Positions 1 through 13,200 of a DNA stretch of 64,000 bases are shown piece after piece (positions within the stretch are counted from its first letter, which is position 1; each line of letters starts with the position of its first letter). The notes under the pieces were generated by a model that was not told the origin of the DNA, did no database searches, and saw only the letters and a program-made list of their open reading frames with translations. Source of the stretch: Promerops cafer (lineage: Eukaryota > Chordata > Aves > Passeriformes > Nectariniidae); the NCBI GenBank assembly GCA_013398275.1, contig VZSE01002194.1, positions 254,256 to 318,255 on the forward strand, written 5' to 3'. The translations under genes and the position numbers were made by a program.

Positions 1-3000
1 TCAAGGTGTGCCTGGGGGCCGTGGGCAGGACAGTGCAGGGACAGGAGTTCCCTGGGGGCAGCACAGCATCCCGCAGAGCATCGCTGGTACCCCGCGCCAG
101 CCCCGACGGCAAACGTGCCGCAGCTCAGGCGTCCCCAGCTGCCGGCGTCCCCCGGGCTCAGCACCCCACACAGCCCCCTGTGGGCTCTCCCTGGCTGCTG
201 GCACACTCCAACCCCTCTGTCCCACACCCTGGCACCCTCCACCCTCCCAAAGGCTCCTGATTTTGCCATTTGGAGCCGCGGCCGTGCTCCAATGTGTTCC
301 TCATTAGGAGGGGCAGACAGCCCAGCGCGCGAGTCTGAGCCCTAATCTCCTTTCCAGTTGGTATCCGTCAGCAGATGTACAACAAGTGCTGGGATATTTT
401 AGCGGGCATGTGTGGGACAGAGCCACTGGGGTTTTTTCTTTCCAGCCAGGGGGGGATGGATAAAATGCCCTGGCTCGAGGCTGTGACGGATGGCAGGTCC
501 AGGGAAGGCAGCTCTGCTGTGGTTTATTTTACCAAGGGCTTTGTTGGAAGAAGTGGTGATGAAGTTAACAGCCTGCGAGCCGTAATTGGCTCACATTAAA
601 GCAAGGAAATGATATGTTTTGTTTTCCTCTTTTTTTTTTTTTTTCTTTTTAAATCATATTAAACAGGCAAAACCCACACAGAGCCAAGGAAGGAGCAGGC
701 AGCAGCTCTCAGGAATTTAGAGGGGAGATTTTTTTTGTCCCGAGTGTAAAGAAATCCAGTCCTTGCCATCAAAGAAAAAGTAACTTCAACTTCAAAATAC
801 CCAGCAGAAGTGGGCAAGGAAAGGGGGATCCAAAAAATCCAAGTTGTGGCATCACAACAGGCACTGCTCCAAAGACTGGCCCAGCAGCTCCAAAGGGACA
901 TAGTGAAAAAAAAATGTACTTAAAATTCTTCTTCAAATAATTTTATTTATCCTGCCGCCTCCCAGCAAAAAAACACAGGGTGTTTGCTTGCTGGTGCCTC
1001 TGGATGTGCAGGATATTTCTTGCAATTGTTCTTAAAATTCAATTTTTAGCCCCTGTGGCTGCATCCTGATGAGGGCTGAGCCTAGCAGTGGCAGAACTGT
1101 CGTCCCAAGGTCACAGGTCACCATCAGCCCCTCAAGCCTGCCCCGGAGACATCCCTGCAGGGATCCCCATGGATGTGCAGCCCTGTGCTCACCAAGTTTT
1201 CACCCAGCACCCAAACCCCTCCTGGCTCAGCACCAGGGCACTGAGAGCCATCAGGGCTCAGCCCAGCTGGAAGCAGCCACATCCCAGCTGAACCTGCCCA
1301 GCGCTGGGTTTTGTGGAAAATCCAAAGCACAGCATCCCTGGGGACACGCAGCCCTGCGTTTGTCACTGCACAGGTGACTCCCACCACAGCACCCAGGCAA
1401 GGCAGGACAGATCCAAGGGGAGCAAGGGCATGCAGGGATCCCTCCCCCTCTCAGGAGCCACCACAGCCCTGGGGACATTCAGGACCCAGGAGAGTGTCCT
1501 GCCCTGACACTGCTCACACCCAAAGCTGTCACAGAAGTCACAGTGTGAGTGACAAAGTCAGCACATGGCATAGGAAGGGCTGGAAACCCACAGCCTTTCC
1601 CCATGTCCCCTTTTTATCCACTGTCCCAGATTCACTTGTACCCACAGCCACTGGAATTTGTGGCTCACGAGATTTCATGTGACCTCAAAAAAAGTCCCAC
1701 AAGCAGGTTAAAATATCCCACTTTTGGTACATCCCCCATGCAGCTGAAGGGCACAGATACATCTTCCAGCTCATCCCAGCTCCTGAGGTAGCCAGGCTGG
1801 AAGTGGAACACTAAAACCCCTCACTCCAAGCATGGGGACATGAACAACTCTTCCATTTGCATGGCAACAAGGAAATCCCTCCAATTCAACCATTTTCTGA
1901 CTTATAAACAACAAAAAACCCCAGATAACCTCAATGGGAAATTCTAATTTTGTTTGGAAATGTCATTTCCAAATGGCACATGAGAAATCACACTCGGACC
2001 CAGCCCTGCTGACAGGCAAATATTTATCCCCTCAAAATTTCCATATAAACCCATCACTTCTGTCAGTAGGTCTGGGCACTGGGAGCGGAGTGGGAAGGCA
2101 GGAAAAGGGAAGTCAGGAGGCACAGGCAGCACCAGCCCTGCCCAGCAGGTCAGAACCACAGCGAGTCCCTCTCTGATCACTGCAAGCCCCGCCAGCCTCA
2201 TTCCGAGGCAAGATGCAGCTTTTTCCACTGCACTCACAGCAAAGATTTCATACCATTTCAAAACTGGTTGCACCTTTTTTCCAGTACGTGCAGCCCATGC
2301 CAGCCTCTCTTCCCAAAACCTGCAGCACTCCATCATTCAGCTCCGTGTCGGGGCGGGGAGGATCCTGTCCCACACACATTTCTCAGTCTATCAGGCAGAG
2401 TTATTCCTCTGCTCTGCGTTTGGATACTTACAAAGCCATTACCATCCCTCGCATGCACATCCATCATCAGGCCTTCAAACTCCAGAAAGCCCCAAAAAAC
2501 TATTTTCCACTCACCATGCAGCTTGCCAGGCTCTGTTCTTCTACTCTGCGTTCCTTCATCCATTGAAAGATGTTTCAGCAAGTTCAGAGTCCGACAAAAT
2601 AAACAGATGGCAGCCTGAAAGGTGGTGATTTTCTTCTCTGGGGGGAGTGGGGTGAGGGATTCAGCCAGGGAAGAGCTGAGCTCTGTCTGCCTGCTTGGAA
2701 AAGCTAACCTGGGCTCCAGGTGCTGATGCCCACGGGGAGCTGGGGGTGCAGGCATTATTTTCCAGAGCCATGGGGTTTTGGAAAGCTGTGGGAGGAGCAG
2801 CTGGAGCTGCTTGCTGAGTTGGGAGTCCCCCAGTTCCACCTCCCAGGGGTGTATCCAACACCAGGCCAGACCCCACCACGCACCCACCTTCATTCCATGT
2901 GTCCCCAGCAGCCACCAGCCACCTCCTGCATGGCTCTGCAAACCCAGCACTCGCTGATTTGCAAGGAAACTTTCCATCCTTGTACCTCTGCACCACCCTG

Positions 3001-5283
3001 ATGGCTCCTCAATGCTCCCCAAAATCACCCACTAAGCAGCACCCTGCTGCAAAACCCCAGCTCTGCTCCAGCCTCAGGATGTGGGGGATGCAGAGAGAAC
3101 CATCCCTGCCCCAGCCCAGGGCAATCCAGCCCCAGGGCTGCCCCGACCCAGCACAGACACCGGGCATTCTTCCATCCTGATCCAGCACTCACCAGCTCAG
3201 ACTCACAGCAAGATTTATGAAAGGATGTGGCCAGATGAGTGATAGAGATGGATAGCCCTGAGGAGTGACTGATTTCTCCCTTACAAGAGGGATAGAAATT
3301 AATTTATGAATCGGGTTAGTTGAGTTGCCAAGTGGCTTTGATGCTGGTTATTTTTTTGCATATGTTCATGATCTATCTCCCAGCTGTCGGAGGGGAGGAA
3401 GGTCCTGGGGAGCTGGAGCAATGCATCACTCAGCCAAGGCAGCCAACAGCTCTCAACAAAACCAGATTGCCCTTTAATCAGCCAGGGGTTGCTCTGCTTT
3501 CCCAAAGTGGGCACCTCAGCCCTGCCCAGCTCACCCTGGAGCTGTTACTTGCTGCAGACGTGCAGGAGCCACTTCCATGTGACAATGGCCAAGCACAGCC
3601 CACCAGAGACAACGCTGCCACTGAGTCTGCTTGCACCTTACCCACCCCTTGTCTGTGTTGGAAGGACCCACAGCAGGTCAGGGGGGATCTGGAGCAAGGT
3701 GGTAGATCCTTTATTTCTCACCAAAAATGCACTTTTAGGAAAAAAACCCCGAAGGGCAGAGTGAGGATGTGGTGCAAGGACCTGTTGCAGCACACCCGAG
3801 GGACCCCCTTCCCTCAGGGGACACCGAGGGACAGACCTGCCCGGGGGCTCAGCCCCGAGCCAGGAGCAGCACAGACAGCAGCTCCCTCCCAGCTTCCCGG
3901 CGTTACAGGTGCTTGGAGGGGTTTCAAGACACAAAGTAATTTCCTGCTTGAAGCAGTTGACAAATCTGCACAGAAACTGGAGAACCCTCTGTGTTTCAGG
4001 GATGGATGCTGCAAAGTCATGTAGTGGAAGCCAGCCCAAATTCATGGAGAAAGTGCAAGAAAGGGAGGGAACTGATGGTGCCTGCTGATGGAAGAGCAGC
4101 CCCGGGCACAGGGACCAGCTCCAGGTCTGTTGTGACCTCCCTGCTCCCAACACAGAGCTGAAAATTTTTTGGGTGAGCTGTCCTGCCCACCCCTCTGTCC
4201 CCCCAGTCCATGACCTTTCTTCCTACAGGGAAATCAGAGCCCCAAGTGCCTGAGTCAGCTGTAAATCCCCTGCAGGATCAGACAGTAAAGGCAGCTCTTG
4301 GTGGTTGCAGAAGGGGAACCAGTTTGCACGGAGGGAAGAGACAGCAGCTCCTGAGGTGTCCCTGCAGCTCCCAGGCAGGCTTGGGGGTGCAGAAATCATT
4401 CACGTGTTCCAAAAAACACCAGGGACCAAGGGGGATGATAGAAACAAGAGGAACACTGCGGTAGTTTGGGGAAACAGAGCTTTTGCTAATTAAACCCAAG
4501 TGGCTTTGGGTTCAGAGCTGGCAAGACACAGACTAAGCCCAGCATGAGTTTGGACCTTGCAACCCTCCAGAACCTGCAGATGTCCCAGCACAACACTGCC
4601 CACACAGCCCTGAAGGGCTGGGGGGATCAGGGTGAGGGGGCAAATGCACCCATGGGCAGCCTGGGGATCACCCACTGTGGCAGAGATGCTGCCCTCCCCT
4701 TTTCCATCCTCATCACTGCCCTTCATCCCCATCCCCTGCTCCTTGTGCCCACTCCATGTTCATCTCCCTCTGCTTTCCTCTCCTTCCTGTTTCCCACCTC
4801 TGTTCTAGACTGAAAACCCTTTCCCAGGGTGGCTCTGGAGGCTCCCACAGGTGAAATTCTCCCTTGTAAATAGAGGCAGCACTGGGCCAGCCTGACCGGT
4901 ACCAGTTCCTCCATGGGAGAGACGTGGCCTTAGCCAAGGGACATCTCTGCTGGTGAACACAGCTCTGTGAGGACCACCCCTGCAAGTGTCACTGCAGTGG
5001 GAGGGTTTGGTGTCCGTGGGGCTGGGCAGGGTGAAGACTGCAGGACACCTCTGCCACTGTCACTGCCACCCCGTGGCTCTCCTCCTGCTGGTTTTCCGCC
5101 CCCCGCCTGCTGAGTTTCCTGCTGAGGGGCAGCCGGGTGTAAGCAGGCACAGATTTCTGTCATTAGGCAACGCCAGGCAGGCTCTCCCCTTTCGCTTTCA
5201 GCTGCCTCTTCCTCCCCTTCCCCTGGGCAGCCCCAGCATCCGCCCCGAGCGCCGCAGCGGCCCCACAACAGCCCCGCAGGGCC
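1..5283. other. Intergenic DNA upstream of SLC2A6, no gene recognised
   Basis: I found no open frame in this stretch that resembles a known protein or sits between convincing splice signals. In mammals MYMK lies on this side of SLC2A6, but no MYMK-like transmembrane sequence is visible. The stretch is moderately GC-rich, with scattered T and A runs (for example about 630-645 and 909-915). The last 100 bases before 5284 are GC-rich and CpG-bearing and are the likely SLC2A6 promoter and 5' UTR. No TATA box is evident there. Confidence 0.5.
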
Positions 5284-8200
5284 ATGGAGCGCGGGGACCG
5301 CGAGCCCCTCGTGAGGAAAACGAGCTCCTCGTACCGCACCTTCCCCGAGAGCACTGCCAGCAGGCTCGACAAGGAGTACCTGAGGTGAGGACCAGGCTGG
5401 GGCCACAGCGCGGGCAGAGGTTGGGCTGTGCCCCCCATCCCGAGGGCAGTGGGCTGGGGGAGCTGGGGGAAGAGCTGTTCCATATTCCTGCCGTTCCTGA
5501 GCCGCTTTGAGACGGGATCTCATCCTGCCCAAGGTGGCTGGGTGAGCCCACCTGGAAGGGTGATGGATTTGTGTGACTCCTGTGGGGGCATGAGGTCCTG
5601 CTGGGGGGCACGGGGGCTTTGAAAGAACCTTTTCCTTGCTCTGCTGGGATGAACCGGCTGCCACTGGGTCCGTGGTGCCACCCAGCTCCAGCTTCTGCTT
5701 TTCTTGCTTTGTTGAACCCCCTGAAAACTGCCTGGCACAGAGGGGAGCACCAGTGGAGCAGGGGCTCAGAGAAACCCCAGCAGGCCTGGGGCTGTGCAGA
5801 GCCATTCCCCAGGAAAATCCCTCTGCGGGTGTCACCAGAGCCTCAGCAAAGGCCGGGGGAAGCAGGGTTTAAGTTTCTGCTGGCACCCAACACGTCCGTG
5901 TGCCTCCCTCAGGAGCCTCCACAACAAGCGGCTCTACCTGGCTGTGTTTGCCTCTGTCCTGGGCAACTTCAGCTTCGGCTTCGCCCTGGTTTATCCCTCC
6001 CCCGTCATCCCTGCCCTGGAGGCTCATCCCAGCCCTGCGCTGAGGCTGGACCAGCACACAGCGCCCTGGTTCGGGGTAAGGAGCGGGCCTATCCCTGCCA
6101 GGGTGCGGGCAGCGCCGGGCGGTGCCAGGCTCACACAGCGCCCTGGCTCGGGGAGAGGGGCTGGGGGGCAGCATGGGGGCAGCGCCGGGGGTGCCCGGGG
6201 GATGCCAGGCTCACGCAGCCCCTCTGCATGCCCCGCAGTCGGTGTTCACGCTGGGAGCGGCGGCGGGCGGGCTCAGCACGATGCTGCTCAACGACTGCCT
6301 GGGCCGCAAGCTGAGCATCATGTTCTCGGCTCTGCCCTCGGCGCTGGGATACGCGCTGCTGGCCGGAGCCCAGGGCCTCTGGATGCTGCTGCTGGGCCGG
6401 GTGCTGACGGGCTATGCCGGCGGAGTGACCTCCGCCTCCATCCCGGTAACGTGCCAGGGGAATGCGGGGCAGGAGGTGCTGTGGATGAGCTGGGGGGTGC
6501 GGGGCAGGAGGTGCTGTGGTGCCCTGGGTGAGCTCGGGGATGATGCTGGGGCACCCCGCTGCTTTTCGGAGGCATCAGCAGAGCCCCAGGGCTGTGTCTG
6601 GGCGAGCGGGGATGGCGAGGATGCAGCAGGTCGGCAGCCAGGGGTGGGGAGGACGTACCCGCTTCGCAGCCCTGGCATGGCCAGCCGGAGCTGAGCCCGT
6701 TGCTGCCGGACTTCCTCGCCTGCAGGAAAGACAAGGCAGGTCCTCAGCCCCTGCTCCTCCCAGCAGTTATTTCCTCCCAAACACCACTCCTGCTCCACTC
6801 AGAGGGGAAGGCAGGAGTTGAGTAACACCAGGGCACCTCGTTCCAGTAACGGAACCACTGGAGCACTTCTCCCGCACTGGGGGGAGGAGGGAAGTGGTGC
6901 TGCCGGCCAGGCTGTCCCCTCCTCTGGCCAGATGCAGCTGGGCCCATCAGGTCCCCACCCCGGGAGGGCAATTCCCCAGCAATTTGGGTTTCCTCTGGTC
7001 ACGGGGTATGACTGCGAGGTGACAGAGGGCAGGAACAGCGGGTGACAAGGGGATGTTGCAGCTCTGTGAAGTGTGTGTTGTCCCTGTCCAGGTTTACATC
7101 TCGGAGATCTCCCACCCGGGCGTCAGGGGGATGCTGGGTGCCTGTCCCCAGATCATGGCAGTGCTGGGCTCCCTCGTCCTGTACGCGCTGGGCAAGTATC
7201 TCCATGGTGTCCCAGTGTCCAGGGCAAGACTGTGGGGAGGGGGAGTTTAAAATAAACAACCTTCTCAGCACAGTGAGGACTTGTTCCCCTCGTACCCACC
7301 ACCACAGCTGTGCTGAGGGGCTGGACAGGGTCATTCATGCCCCTTGCCCTGGTGTGTGTGCTCCGAGGGATGAATCCAGAGCCCACGTGGGCCTATGGCC
7401 ATTGCAGGCCCACATTGTGGCCTGCAGATCCAGGTCCTGACAGGGTTTTGCCAGGGCTGAAGGGCAGCACACAATGATATCCCTGTGCATCACCTGCCAG
7501 CACATGCCCTGGTTGCTGCAGGATCTTGCTGGGTACTCTCAGATTTGCTGGAGTTTCCCCACATCATACTGCTGGAAATGCTGCTGTAATAGGAGAGAAT
7601 ACATTTGAAATATTTTTTTTTTATTATTATTACTATTTTTCCTGCTGGGTTTATTCAATTAAATCATTGGGGTGCCCAGGTGGAGGCAAGGCCAGGACAC
7701 CCATTCCTGAGTGTTTTCCCCTAACTGTGCTGCTCTGGCAGGGCTGGTCCTGGACTGGCGCTGGCTGGCCGTGGCCGGGGAGGTGCCGGTGCTTGCCATG
7801 GTCCTCCTGCTCTGCTTCATGCCCAACTCGCCCCGGTTCCTGCTCTCCCAGGGCAAGGAGGACGAGGCCCTGGGCTCCCTGTGCTGGCTGCGGGGTGAGG
7901 ACACAGATTATGCCCGGGAGTACGAGCAGATCAAGGACAGCGTGAGGAAGCAGGTGAGGAAGCTCAGCACGGGGAGATGTAACATGAAAACTGCAAAATC
8001 CGTCCCCTGGCCAACTCCTGAGCCACCCTCTGGATGCCAGGTGGTTCCCAGAGGTGTTTTCACTTCGTGTTTCTGCCTCTGTCCCCTCCAGAGCCGCCGG
8101 GTTTCCTGTGCTGAGCTCAAGGACCCCTTCCTTTACAAGCCCATCCTGATCGCGGCGGGAATGAGGTTCCTGCAGCAGCTCTCGGGGGTCACCTGCATCC

Positions 8201-9705
8201 TCGTGTACCTGCAGCCAATATTCAAGAAAACATCTGTCATCCTGGTGAGCCCTGGGGTTCAGCTCCTGCCCGGGCTGCCTGGGCCTTCAGTGAGGGTTGC
8301 CCAATGCTCCCAGTTTCCTACAGACATAAAACCCTTTTTTAAAGGACGTGCCCTGCAAAAGGCTGAGGAAGGATGGGGAGCAGGACTGGCGCCACTGTCT
8401 CCCTGCTCCTCCTCTGAGTTCAGGCTCATCATCTCCAGTCTCCTACTGGGAGAACAGCCTTGGCCAAGTCATCAGCAGCTGTAGGAACCTGCCCCTTCCC
8501 CCAGCTGAGCTTCCCCCATGGTTTTTTGCAGAAACCAGAGTACGATGCAGCTCTGGTCGGCCTGGTACGCCTGTCCGCGGTGGCCATCGCTGCTGTGTCG
8601 ATGGACAAAGCTGGGAGGAAGATTCTCCTTTTTGTATCAGGTATGGCTCTCTCCACTTCTCCCACTGTCTTCCCAAGGGAAGCTCTTACTGAAGGATTTT
8701 CAGGAGCTCTGCAAGTGTGCAGCAGTGGAAACTTCAGCCCTCCAGGGCTCAGGAAGGGAGGCAGGGAGGTCTCCTTCCCTTGATGGTGGTTCATCTCCTC
8801 AGCAGGGGTGTTCCCAGGAGCTTGGCATGGAGAGGATCACTCCCCCTCACTGTGCTGTTGCCTCTCTCCACAGCTGGTGTCATGTTGGTCTCCAACCTGA
8901 CCATGGGGCTCTACATCCACTTTGTGCCAGCTTCTCACAACGGCACCGTGGCCAACATGACCCTGGTGAGCTCTGCCAACCTCCCTGCTGAGCCAACAAA
9001 CTACATCACCCTCATCCCCCTCCTGGCAACCATGTTCTTCATCATGGGTAGGTGCAGGGAGCACAGGACTGGCCACCAGCTGGGGAGGGTGTTTCTCATC
9101 CAAGGCAGGGCGATGTGGAGCAAGGAGATTGGGTTTGGACTTGGAAGGAAGGCAGATGTCCCTGGAAGAGCAAGAAAGGTGGCATCTGAAGTCACTTTGA
9201 GGAACGACACGAATGGGAGGGATAATGACTGCTGGGGTTGTAGGACAGGATTGTTCAGGGCTCTTCTACACTCCCCAGTGACCTTCAAAGCCTGACCCCT
9301 TCCCCTCCTCCCCTGCAGGGTACGCCATGGGCTGGGGCCCCATCACATGGCTGCTGATGTCGGAGATCCTCCCTCTCAAAGCCCGTGGGGTCGCCTCGGG
9401 CCTCTGTGTGGTCGTGAGCTGGCTGACAGCCTTCACCCTGACCCAGTTCTTCCTCCCAGTCGTGGTGGGTACTGCCAGGGGGTGCCCAGCAGCCCCTCCT
9501 CAGCCCCTCTCTGCACCAGCTCACAGCTGGTTTCTGTCCCGCTCTCCAGAACGCCTTCGGCCTCGAGGTGCCCTTCCTGTTCTTCGCTGTCATCAGTGCT
9601 GGGAACATCTTATTCACAGGCTGCTGTGTCCCTGAGACCAAAGGCAGGTCCCTGGAGCAGATCGAGGCCTTTTTCAGGACTGGTCGGAGGTCGTTCCTGA
9701 GGTAG
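5284..9705 (+). CDS. SLC2A6: SLC2A6 (GLUT6), facilitative hexose transporter, 10 exons, 506 aa
   Basis: Class III GLUT family member, a 12-helix facilitative sugar carrier; in mammals it is mainly on endosomal/lysosomal membranes. Exons: 5284-5384, 5913-6075, 6239-6445, 7092-7191, 7742-7953, 8092-8244, 8532-8640, 8874-9047, 9319-9464, 9550-9705. They sum to 1521 bases including the stop, and every phase closes. The start sits in a good context (gccATGg). Family motifs seen in order are LGRKLSIMF, PNSPRFLL, RFLQQLSGVTCILVYLQ (QQxSG), GWGPITWLLMSEI and the C-terminal PETKGRSLEQIE. Length and ending (RTGRRSFLR) match the human protein as I remember it. The N-terminus has DREPLV where human has EPLL, so the internalisation dileucine is altered. 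Intron 4 has a GC donor. The next gene downstream is CACFD1, tail to tail. Confidence 0.96.
7188..7197 (+). other. SLC2A6: GC-type 5' splice site of SLC2A6 intron 4
   Basis: The exon 4 boundary reads CTGG|GCAAGT. Using this GC donor with the acceptor at 7740-7741 gives ALGLVLDWRWLAVAGE, colinear with human ALGLLLPWRWLAVAGE. No GT donor nearby gives this frame. Apart from the C, the site is a perfect consensus, as is usual for GC-AG introns. Confidence 0.85.
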
Positions 9706-10105
9706 GAGCTGCCCTCGCCCAGGCTGGAGGGCAAAGCAAACTTGTGCTGCTGGAAGTGGAGGCTGGAGCTCCCTGAGGGAGAGCAAGGGGCAGCAATGAT
9801 CGTCTTGCTCTGGCTGTAGAAGTTGCCAGCTGGAACTTTACCTTCTCTGCCTGTCACCCAACACTATCTGTTGCTCTCTGCACAACCTGTCAGTCCTTGG
9901 GGCGGGAGCAGGTCACCAGGGCCAGGCTGGAGATCGAGGTGGCCTGGAAGAGAAACGGTGTGGCTGTGGACAGGAGACCATGGCTGTCCTTTGCTCAGCA
10001 GCCTGAGACTCTGAGGGCTTGGCTGGAGCTGAGTTTACAGCTGGAGCTGTTCTGGCAAAAGCTCATCATGTAGCTGCAAGAATAAAACAGTTTTGCCTCC
10101 AACTG
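9706..10105 (+). promoter_or_regulatory. SLC2A6: SLC2A6 3' UTR and poly(A) signal
   Basis: A canonical AATAAA lies at 10081-10086, 376 bases after the stop codon. It is the first such hexamer on this strand downstream of the gene, so cleavage is expected near 10100. Confidence 0.65.
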
Positions 10106-10249
10106 CAAGACATTGCCTCGATTTGCAGAGAAGGGAGGGATGGGAGAGGCAGAGCAGGACTGGGACAAGAGGACCACAGCAGCCTGCAGCTCCCCAGAGG
10201 AGTCTCAGGCACTCAAGGACCGTGAAAGAGGCAGAGACAGATCTTTTGT

Positions 10250-13200
10250 ACAAAAAGCTGCCACGTTTTATTGCTCTAAAAACACACATTACACTAGAAG
10301 CCTAATGAACAAGACCAAATACAGTTCACAAAGAAAACCCAGGACAAAAGAATGGGAACAGACAAACATCCAGCTGTAGTGCAAGTGATTCCCTGTGGGA
10401 AAGACACAGTGAGTACTGACAACACTTTGTGCTGGGGTGAGTCCTTCCCACCATGGGGTTTGACCCACCCACAAAGAGGGAGGTGGACGTGCCTCCACCT
10501 CCACCACTTTGAGAATTCAACTGCATAGTTAGTAGCAAATCAGTCTTACTCCTTTCCTGTGTGTCCTGCAAGATTAAGAAGGTTTTATAATTATTTTTTA
10601 GAGCTAACCCAAGGTAAAACACGGCTGCAGGAGGTGGTTGTGGCTGTGAGGAACAAATGGCCTTGCTCAGTCCAGCATGACTCCTCCCAAAAGGGCAGAA
10701 GCACAAAGGCTGAGCTGGGACATGATGTGCCCAAGCGTTTGTCCAAGCTCCTGAAATGCGCTTGGCACCCCGAGGGCTATTCCTGGGACACTCAGCCTGC
10801 TGTCCCAAGGAAGCAGGGGCTAAAACAGCATGTTTGAGCCAGCCCTCCAGATGTGCCAGCTGCCATTTTGATCTCCTGCAGCAGGAGATGAGAAATCACC
10901 TAAGAGAAGATGTGCTTTATCACAGCATTAATTTAAAACAGCCTAGGACAGAGGGAGAGTGGTGGGCCAAAATATAAAACACAGAAAACATTCAGTATTA
11001 AACCTACCCTTTGCTGCTGAGACCCTTTTCCAGAAAGATGTTCAGCCCTGGCTGGAACACAACTTTTTCTAAGCATGGCCTGACTACGAGAGGTCTCAAG
11101 AGCCTCTGGTTTCCACTGACTTTCTGAAGATCAGGATTTCTGGCAGCCCTGTGCTTGAGCATTCTCTTTCTCACATGGCTATGGACCAGGTCTTGATATC
11201 TTCACTTCAGTGAAACCCTTCCCTGAAGACAGTGGATGTTTTTTCCTGAGGAAAAAATGACAGAGATGAATTGAGCTTCCCAGGGCTCAGCCTAAGGAGG
11301 AGATGCCCCGCTAGGAAATGAGGCTGGACTCTTCCGCTCCTGAGAGAACCTCACTGGAGGAGCATTTTCTGAGCGACCTCCTTTCTTCAGCACAGCAAGT
11401 CCCAGGGCTTTTGCTACAACGTTTGGAGTGTGAGAAATCACAGCGGCCCTTTCCAGAGGTAGAACGGTGTTTTTATTCACTGCACACACAGAACTCAATG
11501 GGTGTTACACCAGCAGCTCCTGCCCAGAGCAGCGAGCTCAGAGCTCCGCTCCTCACGCCCCGGGGGCAGCCCCGGGGGACATGGAGCTGCCACGCACGAG
11601 TGGCAGGGGCATGGAAGAGTGGCACAGTGCGTAAACGCTGCCCTGGTGACTGGTGTGTGACAGGCCACTGCTCCCCAGGGGTGCCTCCACTCTTGGTGCC
11701 AGCAGCTCGCTGTCCTCAGCGCGTCACCCGCCCCGAGCCCTCTCATCACCTCCCTCCCACGGCCTGGGGAGCAGAGCCTGCTCCACAGAGCCCCTGGGGA
11801 TCAGCCATCCCGCCTGGATGCCCTCAGCAGGGGTTGGGTTGAGCCTGTGAAACCTCCAGAGCAGGGTTTGAACTTCGTTTGTCCTTGCACAGCTCCAGGC
11901 ACCCCGAGGGTGCCTCTAAACACAACTAACAACCACCATGCACTGGCATTTAACTACTGTGGCGCTACTACTCTAAAGCTCCTTCCTATCTCCACCAAAC
12001 AGGCCCACGTGGAGGTGAGACCATCCACTGACTGCCACTACAGCTCTCACAAGCCCCAGGTGCTGTCACCAAGCCTGTCTGCAATGATGGCAGCATCTGG
12101 CTTGGTGCCAGCTGCACCAGACAGCCAAAATTCCCAAGGGTTCCCACTCCAGACAGGCCCCTGTAGGAGCAACCACCCTTGGAGCACGGATCTGAGACAC
12201 CTCCAGTTGTGAGAGGCGCAGGCACTTCAGCACTGTGGCCAAAGGCTCCAGCTCAGCTCTTTCAGGGGAGTCCCTGAGGCCCACTTTCAGCTCGGGGCTC
12301 AGCTTTGCCACCCGCTCACGGTGGCAGATTGATTTTGGAGCTCATGGAGGCAGATTTTTCCCTTGCCTCAGCCCCAGGGTCAGACCCTGCTGCCACAGCA
12401 TTGCTCCACCCCAGTGCTCCCAGCACTGCTGGGACTTCTGCCTCGGTGCCAAGGGAGCAGAGTGGACCCTGCAGGTGACCTGGAGCAGCACTCACCTGCC
12501 CCAGCCCCAGGGACCACGGCAGGAGGAGTGACAGATGAGGCCAGCGAGGGTCTCACCCATTCTGGGCTTCCTCAGAGCACCCTGGAAGCCTCAGCCCTCG
12601 AGCTCTGCTTTGCCTTTCGCTCCTGACACTAAAGCTACTGCAGAACTACTCACGGAGCAAAGCTGTCACTACCAGAGACATTGACATGCATCAGTCTGCA
12701 ACATTCCTCTACTAAACACTACAGAAGTCCCCACACCCCCCTGAAATCAAAGCTGGTGCCCATCCCTGAGGCACTCTGCCATTATTACCACCGGAGCATC
12801 CCACATTCCTCCTGCAGCACCCATCCCTGCAGGCAGCAGCAGGCTCTGGGCCAATGGCCCATGCATTGCATTCAGCACCAGGGATCAGCCAAGGCTGGGG
12901 GCTCCAAACCAGCACGGCTTTTATGGAGAAAAGCTGCTTTTTGTGGAAAAAACCCAGGCTGGTGGTGCCTGCTCTGCATCCCAGACAAGGGGTGTTGGAG
13001 CAATCCCAGTTCAAAGGCAGCGGGGAAAGGGGCTTTGCACAAAAAGGATGCCCACATCCAGCTGCAGGGGCATCTGGAAATCCTGACTGGTGGGAATCCT
13101 CACAGCTCCTGAGCTCCAGGGAAGAAGCAGCAGCTCACAGGGGCCGGCAGCTTGAGGATGGGCAGGGTCTGAGGAGAGTTTTCAGCATGGACAGACCCCT

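Noticed and set aside
1..5283. MYMK or another neighbour gene upstream of SLC2A6
   Set aside because: No frame resembles the MYMK transmembrane protein, and the longest open frames here are low-complexity Pro/Ser-rich shadows of GC-rich DNA.
4930..5835. 301-codon minus-strand open frame opposite SLC2A6 exon 1
   Set aside because: It is antisense to a confirmed exon, rich in Pro/Gly/Ala, with no recognisable domain; it is a product of the CpG-rich promoter.
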